DNA of 64,000 nucleotides from Ochrobactrum sp. CM-21-5 (lineage in GTDB: Bacteria > Pseudomonadota > Alphaproteobacteria > Rhizobiales > Rhizobiaceae): the NCBI RefSeq assembly GCF_014253075.1, contig NZ_JACLZJ010000002.1, positions 186,001 to 250,000 of the forward strand, read 5' to 3'. Within the stretch, counting starts at the first letter, position 1, and each line of letters starts with the position of its first letter. Position numbers and translations under genes: made by a program. The notes beneath the pieces are model-generated. The model did no database searches. It saw nothing but the letters and a program-made list of their open reading frames with translations, and was not told the origin of the DNA. Of the stretch, positions 34,547-43,063 are shown one piece after another.

Positions 34547-37462
34547 ATGACGATGGACGGCAGAATGCTTTTCCTGCTTGTCCTTCTCCCCTTTATTGGT
34601 GGCGCCATAACAGGGCTGTTCCGCGGTGCAGACCGCAGCGGCTCCGCCTGGTTCACGGCAGCAATCGCACTCGTTGCCTTCATTCTCACAGCCAGTCTTT
34701 ATCCCATTGTTTCGGACGGACGCGTTCTGCGCGGAACCATTGAATGGCTGCCCGCTTACGGGCTGAACGTGACATTGCGGATGGATGGTTTTGCCTGGCT
34801 TTTCGCCATGCTTATCACCGGCATCGGGCTTTTGGTGGTGATCTATGCGCGCTATTATATGTCGCCGGAAGATCCGGTACCGCGTTTTTTCTCATTTCTC
34901 CTCGCTTTCATGGGGTCGATGCTGGGCATTGTTCTGTCCGGTAATCTCATTCTGCTTGCTGTTTTCTGGGAGCTGACCAGCATCTTCTCGTTCCTGCTGA
35001 TCGGTTACTGGTACCATAATGCCAGCGCCCGCGACGGCGCCCGCATGGCCCTGACCGTCACCGGCATCGGCGGTTTCTGCCTGCTGGCGGGCATGCTTCT
35101 GCTCGGTCATATGGTCGGCAGCTACGATCTCGACAGGGTGCTGGCGGCGGGCAATATCGTGCGTGCCCATCCGCTTTATTCCGCCGCCCTCATCCTGATC
35201 CTGCTCGGCGCCTTCACGAAGAGCGCGCAGTTTCCGTTCCATTTCTGGCTGCCGAACGCCATGGCCGCGCCAACGCCGGTTTCCGCCTATCTGCATTCGG
35301 CAACCATGGTCAAGGCTGGTGTATTTCTGCTGGCGCGGCTATGGCCGGTGCTTGCCGGTACGGAAGAATGGTTCTGGATTCTCGGTTGTGCGGGTCTCAT
35401 CACCTTGCTGATCGCGAGCTTCTTCGCCGTTTTCCAACAGGACCTAAAGGGCCTGCTTGCCTATTCGACAATCAGCAATCTTGGCCTGATAACCGCGCTC
35501 TTGAGCCTTGGTAGTCCGCTTGCCGCAGTGGCGGCGATCTTCCACATGGTCAACCATGCCATTTTCAAGGCTTCGCTGTTCATGGCGGCTGGCATCATCG
35601 ACCATGAAACCGGCACGCGCGATATGCGCAAGCTTAGCGGTCTTCTGCGCCCGATGCCTTATACGGCTACGCTTGCCATGGTCGCCAGCGCCGCCATGGC
35701 AGGGGTTCCGCTGCTTAACGGCTTCATTTCAAAGGAAATGTTCTTCGCCGAAGCCGTCGAGACTCACATGATTTCGTGGCTCGATACGATCACGCCCTAT
35801 GTGGCGACGATTGCAGGGATTTTTACGGTCGCCTATTCGGTGCGCTTCATCTATTCGGCCTTTTTCGGCCCGCCGCCGCACGATCTGCCGCGCGAGCCGC
35901 ACGAGCCGCCGCACTGGATGCGCCGCCCCATCGAACTTCTGGTTCTGCTTTGCTTGCTGATCGGTATCATTCCGGGGCTTTCAATCGGACCATTTCTGCA
36001 TTCCGCGGTGATGTCGGTGCTCGGCGATGCGACGCCGCGTTACAGCCTTTCGGTCTGGCACGGGTTCAATTTGCCGCTCATGATGAGCATTATCGCCATG
36101 ATAGGCGGTATTCTGCTGCATTGGCTGCTGAAGAACTATCTTGCCTCCAGTGAGGATGGTCCACCGTTTTTCCGGCATCTGCAAGGACAGCGTATTTTCG
36201 AGCGCGTCCTCGTCACGCTGTCATGGAACTGGGCGCGCAAAGCCGAGGCTTTTCTCAGCACTCGTCGTCTTCAGCCGCAACTTCGCATCATCGTCGCCAT
36301 TGCGGTCATCGTCGCCGCATGGCCGATTATCGAAGCAGGCATCCAGACCGGAATGCTCGGCCCGCAGCCTGTCGATCCGATCTTCGCCGGACTGTGGATA
36401 CTCGGCGGCACCTGCGCCATCGGTGCGGCCTATCAGGCAAAGTATCACCGTCTTGCCGCGCTGATCCTGCTCGGCGGGGCCGGGCTTGTCACCTGCATTA
36501 CCTTCGTCTGGCTTTCCGCGCCCGATCTTGCCGTCACGCAGTTGCTGGTGGAAATTGTAACGACTGTTCTGCTTCTTCTCGGTTTGCGCTGGCTGCCGAA
36601 ACGCTTCGAAGATCCTGATCCTGTGCCGGTGGCCTTCGGTCCGCGCATCCGGCGCTATCGCGATTTGATACTGGCGATTGCCAGCGGTGCGGGCATATCC
36701 ATCATCGCCTATGCGATGATGACGCGACCGTCACCCAACAGCATTGGCGACTTTTTCCTGGAAAACGCTTACTCCGGCGGCGGCGGCAAGAATGTGGTGA
36801 ACGTCATTCTCGTTGATTTCCGCGCATTCGATACATTGGGCGAAATTGCGGTTCTTGGTGTGGTGGGGTTGACGGTTTTCGCGCTGCTTCGACGTTTCCG
36901 CCCCGCGCCGGACAATGCCGGATCAACCGCGCAGCAAAAAATTCAGGATGCCTATGACGAGGCTGCGCCAGATCGCAAGGCTGGCGAGACTCTTGCCGAC
37001 TATCTGGCAGTGCCATCGGTCATCATGCAATGGCTGTTCCCGGTCATCATCGTTCTGGCCGTGCATCTGTTTCTTCGCGGGCACGATCTGCCTGGCGGAG
37101 GGTTCGCAGCGGGGATCACGCTCGCCATCGCATTCATTCTGCAATATCTGGCGGCAGGCACGCGCTGGGTTGAAGATCGGCTTCGCATCTTGCCGCTGCG
37201 CTGGATCGGGCTTGGCCTACTTTGCGCGGCGGCAACCGGTGCCGGCGCATGGCTGTTCGGCTATCCGTTCCTGACATCGTTCTTCCAGTATGTCGAAATT
37301 CCCTATGTCGGCAAAATGCCGATGGCTAGCGCGCTTATCTTCGATCTTGGCGTCTTCTCGCTTGTCGTCGGCGCGACGGTGCTGGTCCTGATCGCATTGG
37401 CCCACCAGTCGATCCGCAAGCATCGTGTCGAAAAACTTGCCGCCGCAAAGGAGGAGAACTGA
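34547..37462 (+). CDS. mrpA: Mrp Na+/H+ antiporter subunit A fused to subunit B
   Basis: A 971-residue polytopic protein. The ATG at 34547 follows GGAGG by 10 bp. The first ~780 residues are the MrpA core, related to complex I subunit NuoL (MYARYYMSPEDPVPRF near 95; FHFWLPNAMAAPTPVSAYLHSATMVKAGVFLLARLWPV near 227; DLKGLLAYSTISNLGL near 296). The last ~150 residues are an MrpB domain (PSVIMQWLFPVIIVLAVHLFLRGHDLPGGGFAAGI). Fusion of A and B defines the six-gene group 2 Mrp systems. The complex exports Na+ or K+ in exchange for protons. Confidence 0.93.
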   Translation: MTMDGRMLFLLVLLPFIGGAITGLFRGADRSGSAWFTAAIALVAFILTASLYPIVSDGRVLRGTIEWLPAYGLNVTLRMDGFAWLFAMLITGIGLLVVIYARYYMSPEDPVPRFFSFLLAFMGSMLGIVLSGNLILLAVFWELTSIFSFLLIGYWYHNASARDGARMALTVTGIGGFCLLAGMLLLGHMVGSYDLDRVLAAGNIVRAHPLYSAALILILLGAFTKSAQFPFHFWLPNAMAAPTPVSAYLHSATMVKAGVFLLARLWPVLAGTEEWFWILGCAGLITLLIASFFAVFQQDLKGLLAYSTISNLGLITALLSLGSPLAAVAAIFHMVNHAIFKASLFMAAGIIDHETGTRDMRKLSGLLRPMPYTATLAMVASAAMAGVPLLNGFISKEMFFAEAVETHMISWLDTITPYVATIAGIFTVAYSVRFIYSAFFGPPPHDLPREPHEPPHWMRRPIELLVLLCLLIGIIPGLSIGPFLHSAVMSVLGDATPRYSLSVWHGFNLPLMMSIIAMIGGILLHWLLKNYLASSEDGPPFFRHLQGQRIFERVLVTLSWNWARKAEAFLSTRRLQPQLRIIVAIAVIVAAWPIIEAGIQTGMLGPQPVDPIFAGLWILGGTCAIGAAYQAKYHRLAALILLGGAGLVTCITFVWLSAPDLAVTQLLVEIVTTVLLLLGLRWLPKRFEDPDPVPVAFGPRIRRYRDLILAIASGAGISIIAYAMMTRPSPNSIGDFFLENAYSGGGGKNVVNVILVDFRAFDTLGEIAVLGVVGLTVFALLRRFRPAPDNAGSTAQQKIQDAYDEAAPDRKAGETLADYLAVPSVIMQWLFPVIIVLAVHLFLRGHDLPGGGFAAGITLAIAFILQYLAAGTRWVEDRLRILPLRWIGLGLLCAAATGAGAWLFGYPFLTSFFQYVEIPYVGKMPMASALIFDLGVFSLVVGATVLVLIALAHQSIRKHRVEKLAAAKEEN

Positions 37463-37800
37463 TGGAATTTGTTCTCGCTCTTGCAATCGGCGTGCTGATG
37501 GCTTCCGGCGTCTGGCTCATCCTGCGGCCACGCACCTTCCAGGTGGCGATCGGCCTGTCGCTTGTTTCCTATGCGGTTAATCTCTTCATCTTCTCGATGG
37601 GGCGGCTGCGCACGAATGCGCCGCCGGTGCTCGATAGTGGTTTGGATGTGCAGGCCGCACAATATACCGATCCGGTACCGCAAGCTCTGGTGCTGACGGC
37701 AATTGTGATCGGCTTCGCCATGACTGCGCTTTTCCTTGTCGTGCTGCTCGCGTCGCGCGGGCTGACACGCACTGACCATGTGGACGGCAAGGAGAACTGA
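37462..37800 (+). CDS. mrpC: Mrp antiporter subunit C
   Basis: A 112-residue NuoK-like subunit with three membrane segments (MEFVLALAIGVLMASGVWLIL; VAIGLSLVSYAVNLFIFSMG; PQALVLTAIVIGFAMTALFLVV). Its ATG overlaps the mrpA stop (TGATG). It contributes to the membrane core of the antiporter together with MrpA and MrpD. Confidence 0.92.
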   Translation: MEFVLALAIGVLMASGVWLILRPRTFQVAIGLSLVSYAVNLFIFSMGRLRTNAPPVLDSGLDVQAAQYTDPVPQALVLTAIVIGFAMTALFLVVLLASRGLTRTDHVDGKEN

Positions 37801-37802
37801 TC

Positions 37803-39431
37803 ATGGACTGGAAAACGCATCTCGTTGTCGCCCCTATTCTGCTGCCGCTCGTAACGGCGGCTGTGCTGCTGCTTTTCGATGAGCGGAAACGCAAGTTGAA
37901 AATGGCGATCAATACGGTTTCGACCATCGGCCTGATAGCCATTGCGGTCATGCTGGTCGGTATGGCACGTGACAAGGCTCCAGAAGCCCTGGTCTATCTG
38001 ATTGGAAACTGGCCGGCGCCTTTCGGCATCGTGCTGGTTCTCGACAGATTGGCGGCGCTGATGGTTCTGCTGGCGAGCCTTCTGGGGCTTGCAGCGCTGA
38101 GCTTCTCGCTCGCGCACTGGCACAAGGCCAGTCCGAATTTCCATACGATCTTCCAGCTTTTGCTGATGGGGCTGAACGGCGCTTTCCTGACCGGCGATCT
38201 TTTCAATCTCTTCGTGTTTTTCGAGGTGATGCTGGCGGCGTCCTACGGGCTTGCGCTGCATGGGTCCGGACCGGCACGCGTCAAGGCGGGCCTGCATTAT
38301 ATTGCGGTCAACCTTGTCGCATCATCCCTGTTCCTGATCGGGGTCAGCCTGATTTATGGGGTTACCGGCACGTTGAACATGGCCGATCTGGCGCAACGCA
38401 TCTGGTCGGTCGCGCCGGAAGATCGAATGCTGCTTGAAGCCGGGGCCGCAATCCTCGGCGTCGCCTTCCTGATCAAAGCGGGCATGTGGCCGCTCAATTT
38501 CTGGCTGACGCCGACATATACGGCTGCGGCCGCGCCGGTTGCCGCCATCTTTGCCATCATGAGCAAGGTCGGCATCTACGTCCTTCTGCGCCTGTCCCCT
38601 CTGATGTTCGGCATAAGCGCCGGTTCATCCTACGGCTTCGGCAATGATTGGCTTTATTTTGGCGGCATGGTCACGCTGGCCTTCGGGCTGATCGGCGTCG
38701 TCGCTTCGCAGGCAATGGGTCGGCTTGCCAGCTACAGCATTCTGGTTTCATCCGGCACACTGCTGGCGGCAATCGGCAGCGGCAACACCGCCATGACGGC
38801 GGCGGCCTTGTTCTACATGATCAGCTCGACGCTGACGATCGCCGCCTTCTTCCTGCTGATTGAGCTGGTGGAGCGCGGGCAGGATGCGGCGGCTAACGTC
38901 CTGGCCGTCACGATCGAAGCCTATGGCGACGACGAAGAGGAAGAAGAAGAGGAGGAAGTTGGCATTGTATTGCCCGCGACTTTGGCCATTCTCGGTACTT
39001 GTTTCGGCGTCTGCGCAATCCTGCTGATCGGCTTGCCGCCGTTTTCTGGGTTCATCGCCAAGTTCCTGCTTCTGGCTGCAGTGTTCAACGGCGATAGCAC
39101 AACGCCGCAACTGTCCATGCCCGTCACCCCGGCAAGCTGGGCGCTTGTGACGCTCATTCTGCTGTCCGGCCTGTCGGCGCTGATTGCCATGACCCGAACC
39201 GGAATCCGTACTTTCTGGGCATCCCTGGAAGGCAATGTGCCACGTGTGCTGGTCCGTGAAGTCGTGCCAATCGCGGGGCTGCTCGCGCTTTGCCTCGCGC
39301 TGACCGTCGCGGCAGGACCAGCAATGCGCTATATGGATGAAACTGCCCGCTCGTTGCATAATCCCGGTGACTATATCAACAGCGTGCTGAATGCGCCGCG
39401 TGCGGGCACAGAACTGCGGGGAGAACAATGA
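37803..39431 (+). CDS. mrpD: Mrp antiporter subunit D
   Basis: A 542-residue NuoM/NuoN-like subunit with about 14 membrane segments. Typical regions are FFEVMLAASYGLALHGSG near residue 139 and IKAGMWPLNFWLTPTYTAAAAPVAAIFAIMSKVGIYVLLRL near 222. A run of eight consecutive glutamates, preceded by two aspartates, starts near residue 376 in a loop just before VGIVLPATLAILG. It is encoded by a GAA/GAG tract and is an acidic low-complexity stretch. The gene starts 2 bp after mrpC and overlaps mrpE by 4 bp. Confidence 0.93.
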   Translation: MDWKTHLVVAPILLPLVTAAVLLLFDERKRKLKMAINTVSTIGLIAIAVMLVGMARDKAPEALVYLIGNWPAPFGIVLVLDRLAALMVLLASLLGLAALSFSLAHWHKASPNFHTIFQLLLMGLNGAFLTGDLFNLFVFFEVMLAASYGLALHGSGPARVKAGLHYIAVNLVASSLFLIGVSLIYGVTGTLNMADLAQRIWSVAPEDRMLLEAGAAILGVAFLIKAGMWPLNFWLTPTYTAAAAPVAAIFAIMSKVGIYVLLRLSPLMFGISAGSSYGFGNDWLYFGGMVTLAFGLIGVVASQAMGRLASYSILVSSGTLLAAIGSGNTAMTAAALFYMISSTLTIAAFFLLIELVERGQDAAANVLAVTIEAYGDDEEEEEEEEVGIVLPATLAILGTCFGVCAILLIGLPPFSGFIAKFLLLAAVFNGDSTTPQLSMPVTPASWALVTLILLSGLSALIAMTRTGIRTFWASLEGNVPRVLVREVVPIAGLLALCLALTVAAGPAMRYMDETARSLHNPGDYINSVLNAPRAGTELRGEQ

Positions 39432-39943
39432 GGAAAATCCTGCCTTATCCTCTGCTTTTCGCCTCGCTTGTCCTGTTCTGGTTTCTGCTGAACGGGTTTA
39501 CCCCGGCACAGTTTTTGCTGGGAGCGGTTATCGCTTTCATCGCCTGCCATATCATGACGGCACTTCAACCGCAGAAAAATCGCCTGCGCTCGGTGCCGAC
39601 AATGCTGCTGCTGTTCGGTGAAATCAGCCTGGACATTCTGCGTTCCAACATTGCGGTGGTGCGGATCATCCTGTCACCCAGAAGCAAACGGCGTCCGGGT
39701 TTCGTCATTATTCCGCTTGATCTGGAAAATCGTACCGCGCTCGCGATTCTCTCCTGCATAATCACCGCCACGCCGGGCACCGCCTGGGTGGACTATAATG
39801 CAGCCCGGCGCGAGCTGACCATTCACGTGCTCGATCTGGAAGATGCGCAGGCGTGGCGCGATCTCATCAAGCAACGCTACGAAAGACCGCTGATCCGTAT
39901 ATTCGGCGCCGAAGACGTGGTTCAAGAGGAGAGGTCGGCATGA
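39428..39943 (+). CDS. mrpE: Mrp antiporter subunit E
   Basis: A 171-residue protein with two or three N-terminal membrane segments and a soluble C-terminal domain containing ILSCIITATPGTAWVDYNAARRELTIHVLD near residue 107, the MrpE signature. ATGA overlaps at both ends couple it to mrpD and mrpF. Confidence 0.92.
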   Translation: MRKILPYPLLFASLVLFWFLLNGFTPAQFLLGAVIAFIACHIMTALQPQKNRLRSVPTMLLLFGEISLDILRSNIAVVRIILSPRSKRRPGFVIIPLDLENRTALAILSCIITATPGTAWVDYNAARRELTIHVLDLEDAQAWRDLIKQRYERPLIRIFGAEDVVQEERSA

Positions 39944-40221
39944 GTGCAGTCATTATCTTCTGGTCGCTACTTGCAGCCCAGCTCATGCTGGTCGCCGCCA
40001 TGGGCTGCGTAGTCTACCGGCTGCTTGTCGGGCCGCGGGCCCAGGATCGCGTGCTGGCCACTGATGCGCTTTATCTCAATGCGCTTTTGCTGCTGCTGAC
40101 TTTCGGTATCCGCACCGGTAGCGTCATTTATTTCGAAGCAGCCCTGATTATTGCGCTGCTCGGCTTCGTCGCTACAGTGGCTCTGGCTAAATTCCTGATG
40201 CGAGGGGAGGTCATCGAATGA
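39940..40221 (+). CDS. mrpF: Mrp antiporter subunit F
   Basis: A 93-residue protein with three membrane segments and the conserved GPRAQDRVLATDALYLNALLLL loop near residue 30. The ATG at 39940 overlaps the mrpE stop and follows GAGGAGAGG; a longer frame from 39853 lies inside mrpE. Confidence 0.92.
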   Translation: MSAVIIFWSLLAAQLMLVAAMGCVVYRLLVGPRAQDRVLATDALYLNALLLLLTFGIRTGSVIYFEAALIIALLGFVATVALAKFLMRGEVIE

Positions 40222-40571
40222 TCCATGCAGCAGATCTACCGCTCTGGGCGGCTATTCTCATCGCATTCTTCCTTCTTGCCGGCGCGTTCCTGACCCTTGT
40301 CGGATGCATAGGCCTTGTCCGTTTCAAGAGTTTTTATGAACGTGTTCACGCGCCGACCATCGGCTCCACATTTGGAGCGGGCGGAATCTTGATCGCATCG
40401 ATCATATTTTTCTCCATCTTGCAATCGAGGCCGATTCTGCATGAAGTGTTGATTACCGTCTTTGTGGTGGTCACAACGCCGGTAACGCTCATGTTGCTCA
40501 GCCGTGCCGTGATCCACCGTGACCGAACGCAGGACAGCAAGGAGCTTCCTTCATCTTCCGAGTCTCTCTAG
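40218..40571 (+). CDS. mrpG: Mrp antiporter subunit G
   Basis: A 117-residue protein with three membrane segments and the MrpG signature GCIGLVRFKSFYERVHAPTIGSTFGAGGILIAS near residue 26. It is the last gene of the operon. A stem GACCGG/CCGGTC (40573-40589) follows but lacks a T-tract, so termination there is uncertain. Confidence 0.92.
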   Translation: MIHAADLPLWAAILIAFFLLAGAFLTLVGCIGLVRFKSFYERVHAPTIGSTFGAGGILIASIIFFSILQSRPILHEVLITVFVVVTTPVTLMLLSRAVIHRDRTQDSKELPSSSESL

Positions 40572-40684
40572 GGACCGGGAGCACCGGTCAACGGCATTTG
40601 GAGGAGTGCCCGAGGCTGCGGCCAATTGTCCATAACGCTTTGCGATCGGACATGCGGATTGAAGGTTACGGCTATTTGAATTAT

Positions 40685-40715
40685 CTGAATTTCAGTAATT
40701 TCTGAAAATTCAGAA
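40685..40715. promoter_or_regulatory. Double inverted repeat, candidate GbsR/MarR operator for the cyd operon
   Basis: CTGAATTTCAG (40685-40695) and TTCTGAAAATTCAGAA (40700-40715) are adjacent palindromes sharing CTGAA/TTCAG arms, 18-19 bp upstream of the regulator's TTG start. They are the only obvious operator-like sequence ahead of the gbsR-cydDCABX unit. Binding by the encoded regulator is inferred. Confidence 0.55.
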
Positions 40716-40733
40716 TTTACGGGAGAGAGTGTT

Positions 40734-41318
40734 TTGGAATTGTCGCCAATCGTTCAGTCGTTCGTGCTCCATTTCGGGGAGATGGGCAGTCGCTGGGGTA
40801 TCAACCGCACTGTAGGGCAGATTTATGCGCTGCTCTATGTGTCGCCAGAACCCCTTTGCGCCGACCAGATCGTCGATGCGCTGGGTGTATCGCGCTCGAA
40901 CGTCTCTATGGGCATTCGCGAATTGCAAGGCTGGAATCTTGTGCTTTTGAAGCACATCCCGGGTGACAGGCGCGATTTCTTCACGACGCCGGAGGACGTG
41001 TGGCAGATTTTGCGCACGCTCGCCGAAGAACGCAAGAAGCGTGAAATCGACCCGACGCTCAGCGTCTTGCGTGAAATCCTGATGGAGCAGCCCGAGCGCG
41101 ACAGCGACCGTTATGCGCAAGACCGTATGAAAGACATGTACGGCCTGATCGAGCGCCTGACCAACTGGTACGAGGATGTCAAGAAACTCGATACCGACAG
41201 ACTGACCAGCCTTCTGGCGCTTGGCGCCAAGGTGACCCGCTTTCTGGAAACCACAGACAAGATCGTGGCGCTTGGACGCGGGAGAGCATCGGCCAAAAAG
41301 GAGCCTAAACGAGAGTGA
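40734..41318 (+). CDS. GbsR/MarR family regulator, first gene of the cyd operon
   Basis: A 194-residue protein of the GbsR branch of MarR regulators. The winged helix-turn-helix covers about residues 25-90 (ADQIVDALGVSRSNVSMGIRELQGWNLV, then GDRRDFFTTPEDVW) and a long helical C-terminal part probably makes the dimer. It starts at TTG 40734; GGGAGAG lies 9 bp upstream. Its stop overlaps the cydD start (GTGA), so the two are translationally coupled. GbsR-type proteins are known for choline/betaine control; here the setting points to control of cytochrome bd. Confidence 0.82.
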   Translation: MELSPIVQSFVLHFGEMGSRWGINRTVGQIYALLYVSPEPLCADQIVDALGVSRSNVSMGIRELQGWNLVLLKHIPGDRRDFFTTPEDVWQILRTLAEERKKREIDPTLSVLREILMEQPERDSDRYAQDRMKDMYGLIERLTNWYEDVKKLDTDRLTSLLALGAKVTRFLETTDKIVALGRGRASAKKEPKRE

Positions 41319-43063
41319 CATCCGTTGTCCCCCGAACGGAAGAACCGACGACAGAAGGCGAAAAGGTGACGGGCGGAAAACGCCGCTCGCGCCGTCTGCA
41401 ACGTCGTCCCGTTCCGGCTTTGCTCAAACGGGGGGCAATTCTTCAGGTTCTTGCAGCCTTGCTGTGGCTGCCGCAAGCCGGGATTCTGGCCTATGCCATT
41501 GGCCGTCTTGCCGATACCGGCTTCGACAATTCCATCTATTATGCGGCGGTGGCGGTTTTTCTTACAGGTTGTCTGCGCAGTTTGCTTGATAGCGCAGGCG
41601 CAATCAGGGCTTTCGATGCGGCGCGGGTTGAACTGACGCGCTTGCGCGAAAAAGCTGTTGCCGCACTTTCCAGCCGCTCGCCACTTGATGCAAAACGCGC
41701 AGCCTCCGGCGAGGCTGCAAGCATTATCGCCGAACAAGCCGAAATGGTGGTGCCTTATCTGTCGCGTTTCGTGCCGGTGCGCATGCGCGTCATGCTGGTT
41801 CCGCTTGCAATTCTTGCCGTCGTTCTATGGTTCTCATGGGCGGCAGCACTTGTTTTGCTAGTGGCAGCGCCGCTCATCCCCATTTTCATGGCGCTGATCG
41901 GCTGGCGTGCCAAGGCCGCGAGCGAAAAGCAGCTCGTCGCACTTGGTGGTATGAATGGTTTTCTGCTCGACCGGCTGCGCGGACTTGCAACCATCCGGAC
42001 CTTTCATGCCGTCGATATGACCGCTGTGCGGTTACGTGACAGCGCCGAGACGCTGCGCACAAAAACCATGGCCGTCTTGCGGATTGCCTTTCTGTCTTCC
42101 GCCGTGCTGGAACTCTTCGCGGCACTCGGCGTGGCGATGGTTGCCGTCTATATCGGTTTTCATCTGCTGGGCACGCTGCAATTCGGCGCGTGGGGCCATA
42201 AGCTCACTCTGGCCGAAGGGCTGTTTATCCTGCTGCTTTCTCCGGCTTTTTTTGAACCGCTGCGCGATCTGTCCGCCGTATGGCATGACAGGGCATCCGG
42301 TGAAGCAGCCATTGATGCGCTGGAAAATCTTGCCGACCCTCCAATATCTATCATCGGCACCGTGCGGCATGATGCCGAATTGGGAGGGAAGCCATCGGTC
42401 ACGCTGCACAATATCGGCTTTCAATATTCTGAGGGCCAAGCCGTGCTGGAAGATTTCGATCTCGATATAACGGCCGGTGAACATGTGGCGCTGCTGGCAC
42501 CGAGCGGTTACGGCAAATCCACAATTTTGGCGCTGATCGCCGGTCTGGCCGCACCGCAGGCGGGTGAAGTGAGGATCGGCGGCGTCCTATTGCAGTCCGA
42601 AACAGCCGCAGCACAGCGTGCAAGGATGAGCTGGATCGGGCAGAAACCGCATATTTTCGCCGGTTCTGCGCGTCATAACATCACGCTTGGGCGCGACTGC
42701 GATGCTTCCAGAACCGGATCCATCATCGACACGATGGCGCTTGGTCATGTAGCGGGTATAACCGGCAATGGCCTGGTCGGCGAAAACGGGGCGGGCCTTT
42801 CAGGCGGTGAGGCGCTCAGGCTGGCGCTTGCACGCATTGCTGTGGACCCCGACGCAGATATTATTCTGGCCGATGAACCGACCGCGCATCTGGATCATGA
42901 AACGGCGATACATATCGCGGAAAGTCTGATCCGGCTTGCCAAGGGCAAGACGCTGATCATTGCAACTCATGACAATTCGCTGGCCGCGAAGATGGACCGC
43001 ATAGTCCGGCTGGACAACGGACAAGACGACGAACCGATCTGGCAGCGGAGGGCGGCGGAATGA
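41315..43063 (+). CDS. cydD: Glutathione/cysteine ABC exporter subunit CydD
   Basis: A 582-residue half-transporter: a six-helix membrane domain (about 35-340) and an ATPase domain. The signature LSGGEALRLALARI and Walker B IILADEPTAHLD are canonical. Walker A reads APSGYGKST at 395-403, with alanine in place of the usual first glycine. CydDC exports thiols to the periplasm and is required for assembly of cytochrome bd. The GTG start overlaps the regulator gene; AAGGAG lies about 11 bp upstream. The stop overlaps cydC by 4 bp. Confidence 0.92.
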   Translation: MTSVVPRTEEPTTEGEKVTGGKRRSRRLQRRPVPALLKRGAILQVLAALLWLPQAGILAYAIGRLADTGFDNSIYYAAVAVFLTGCLRSLLDSAGAIRAFDAARVELTRLREKAVAALSSRSPLDAKRAASGEAASIIAEQAEMVVPYLSRFVPVRMRVMLVPLAILAVVLWFSWAAALVLLVAAPLIPIFMALIGWRAKAASEKQLVALGGMNGFLLDRLRGLATIRTFHAVDMTAVRLRDSAETLRTKTMAVLRIAFLSSAVLELFAALGVAMVAVYIGFHLLGTLQFGAWGHKLTLAEGLFILLLSPAFFEPLRDLSAVWHDRASGEAAIDALENLADPPISIIGTVRHDAELGGKPSVTLHNIGFQYSEGQAVLEDFDLDITAGEHVALLAPSGYGKSTILALIAGLAAPQAGEVRIGGVLLQSETAAAQRARMSWIGQKPHIFAGSARHNITLGRDCDASRTGSIIDTMALGHVAGITGNGLVGENGAGLSGGEALRLALARIAVDPDADIILADEPTAHLDHETAIHIAESLIRLAKGKTLIIATHDNSLAAKMDRIVRLDNGQDDEPIWQRRAAE

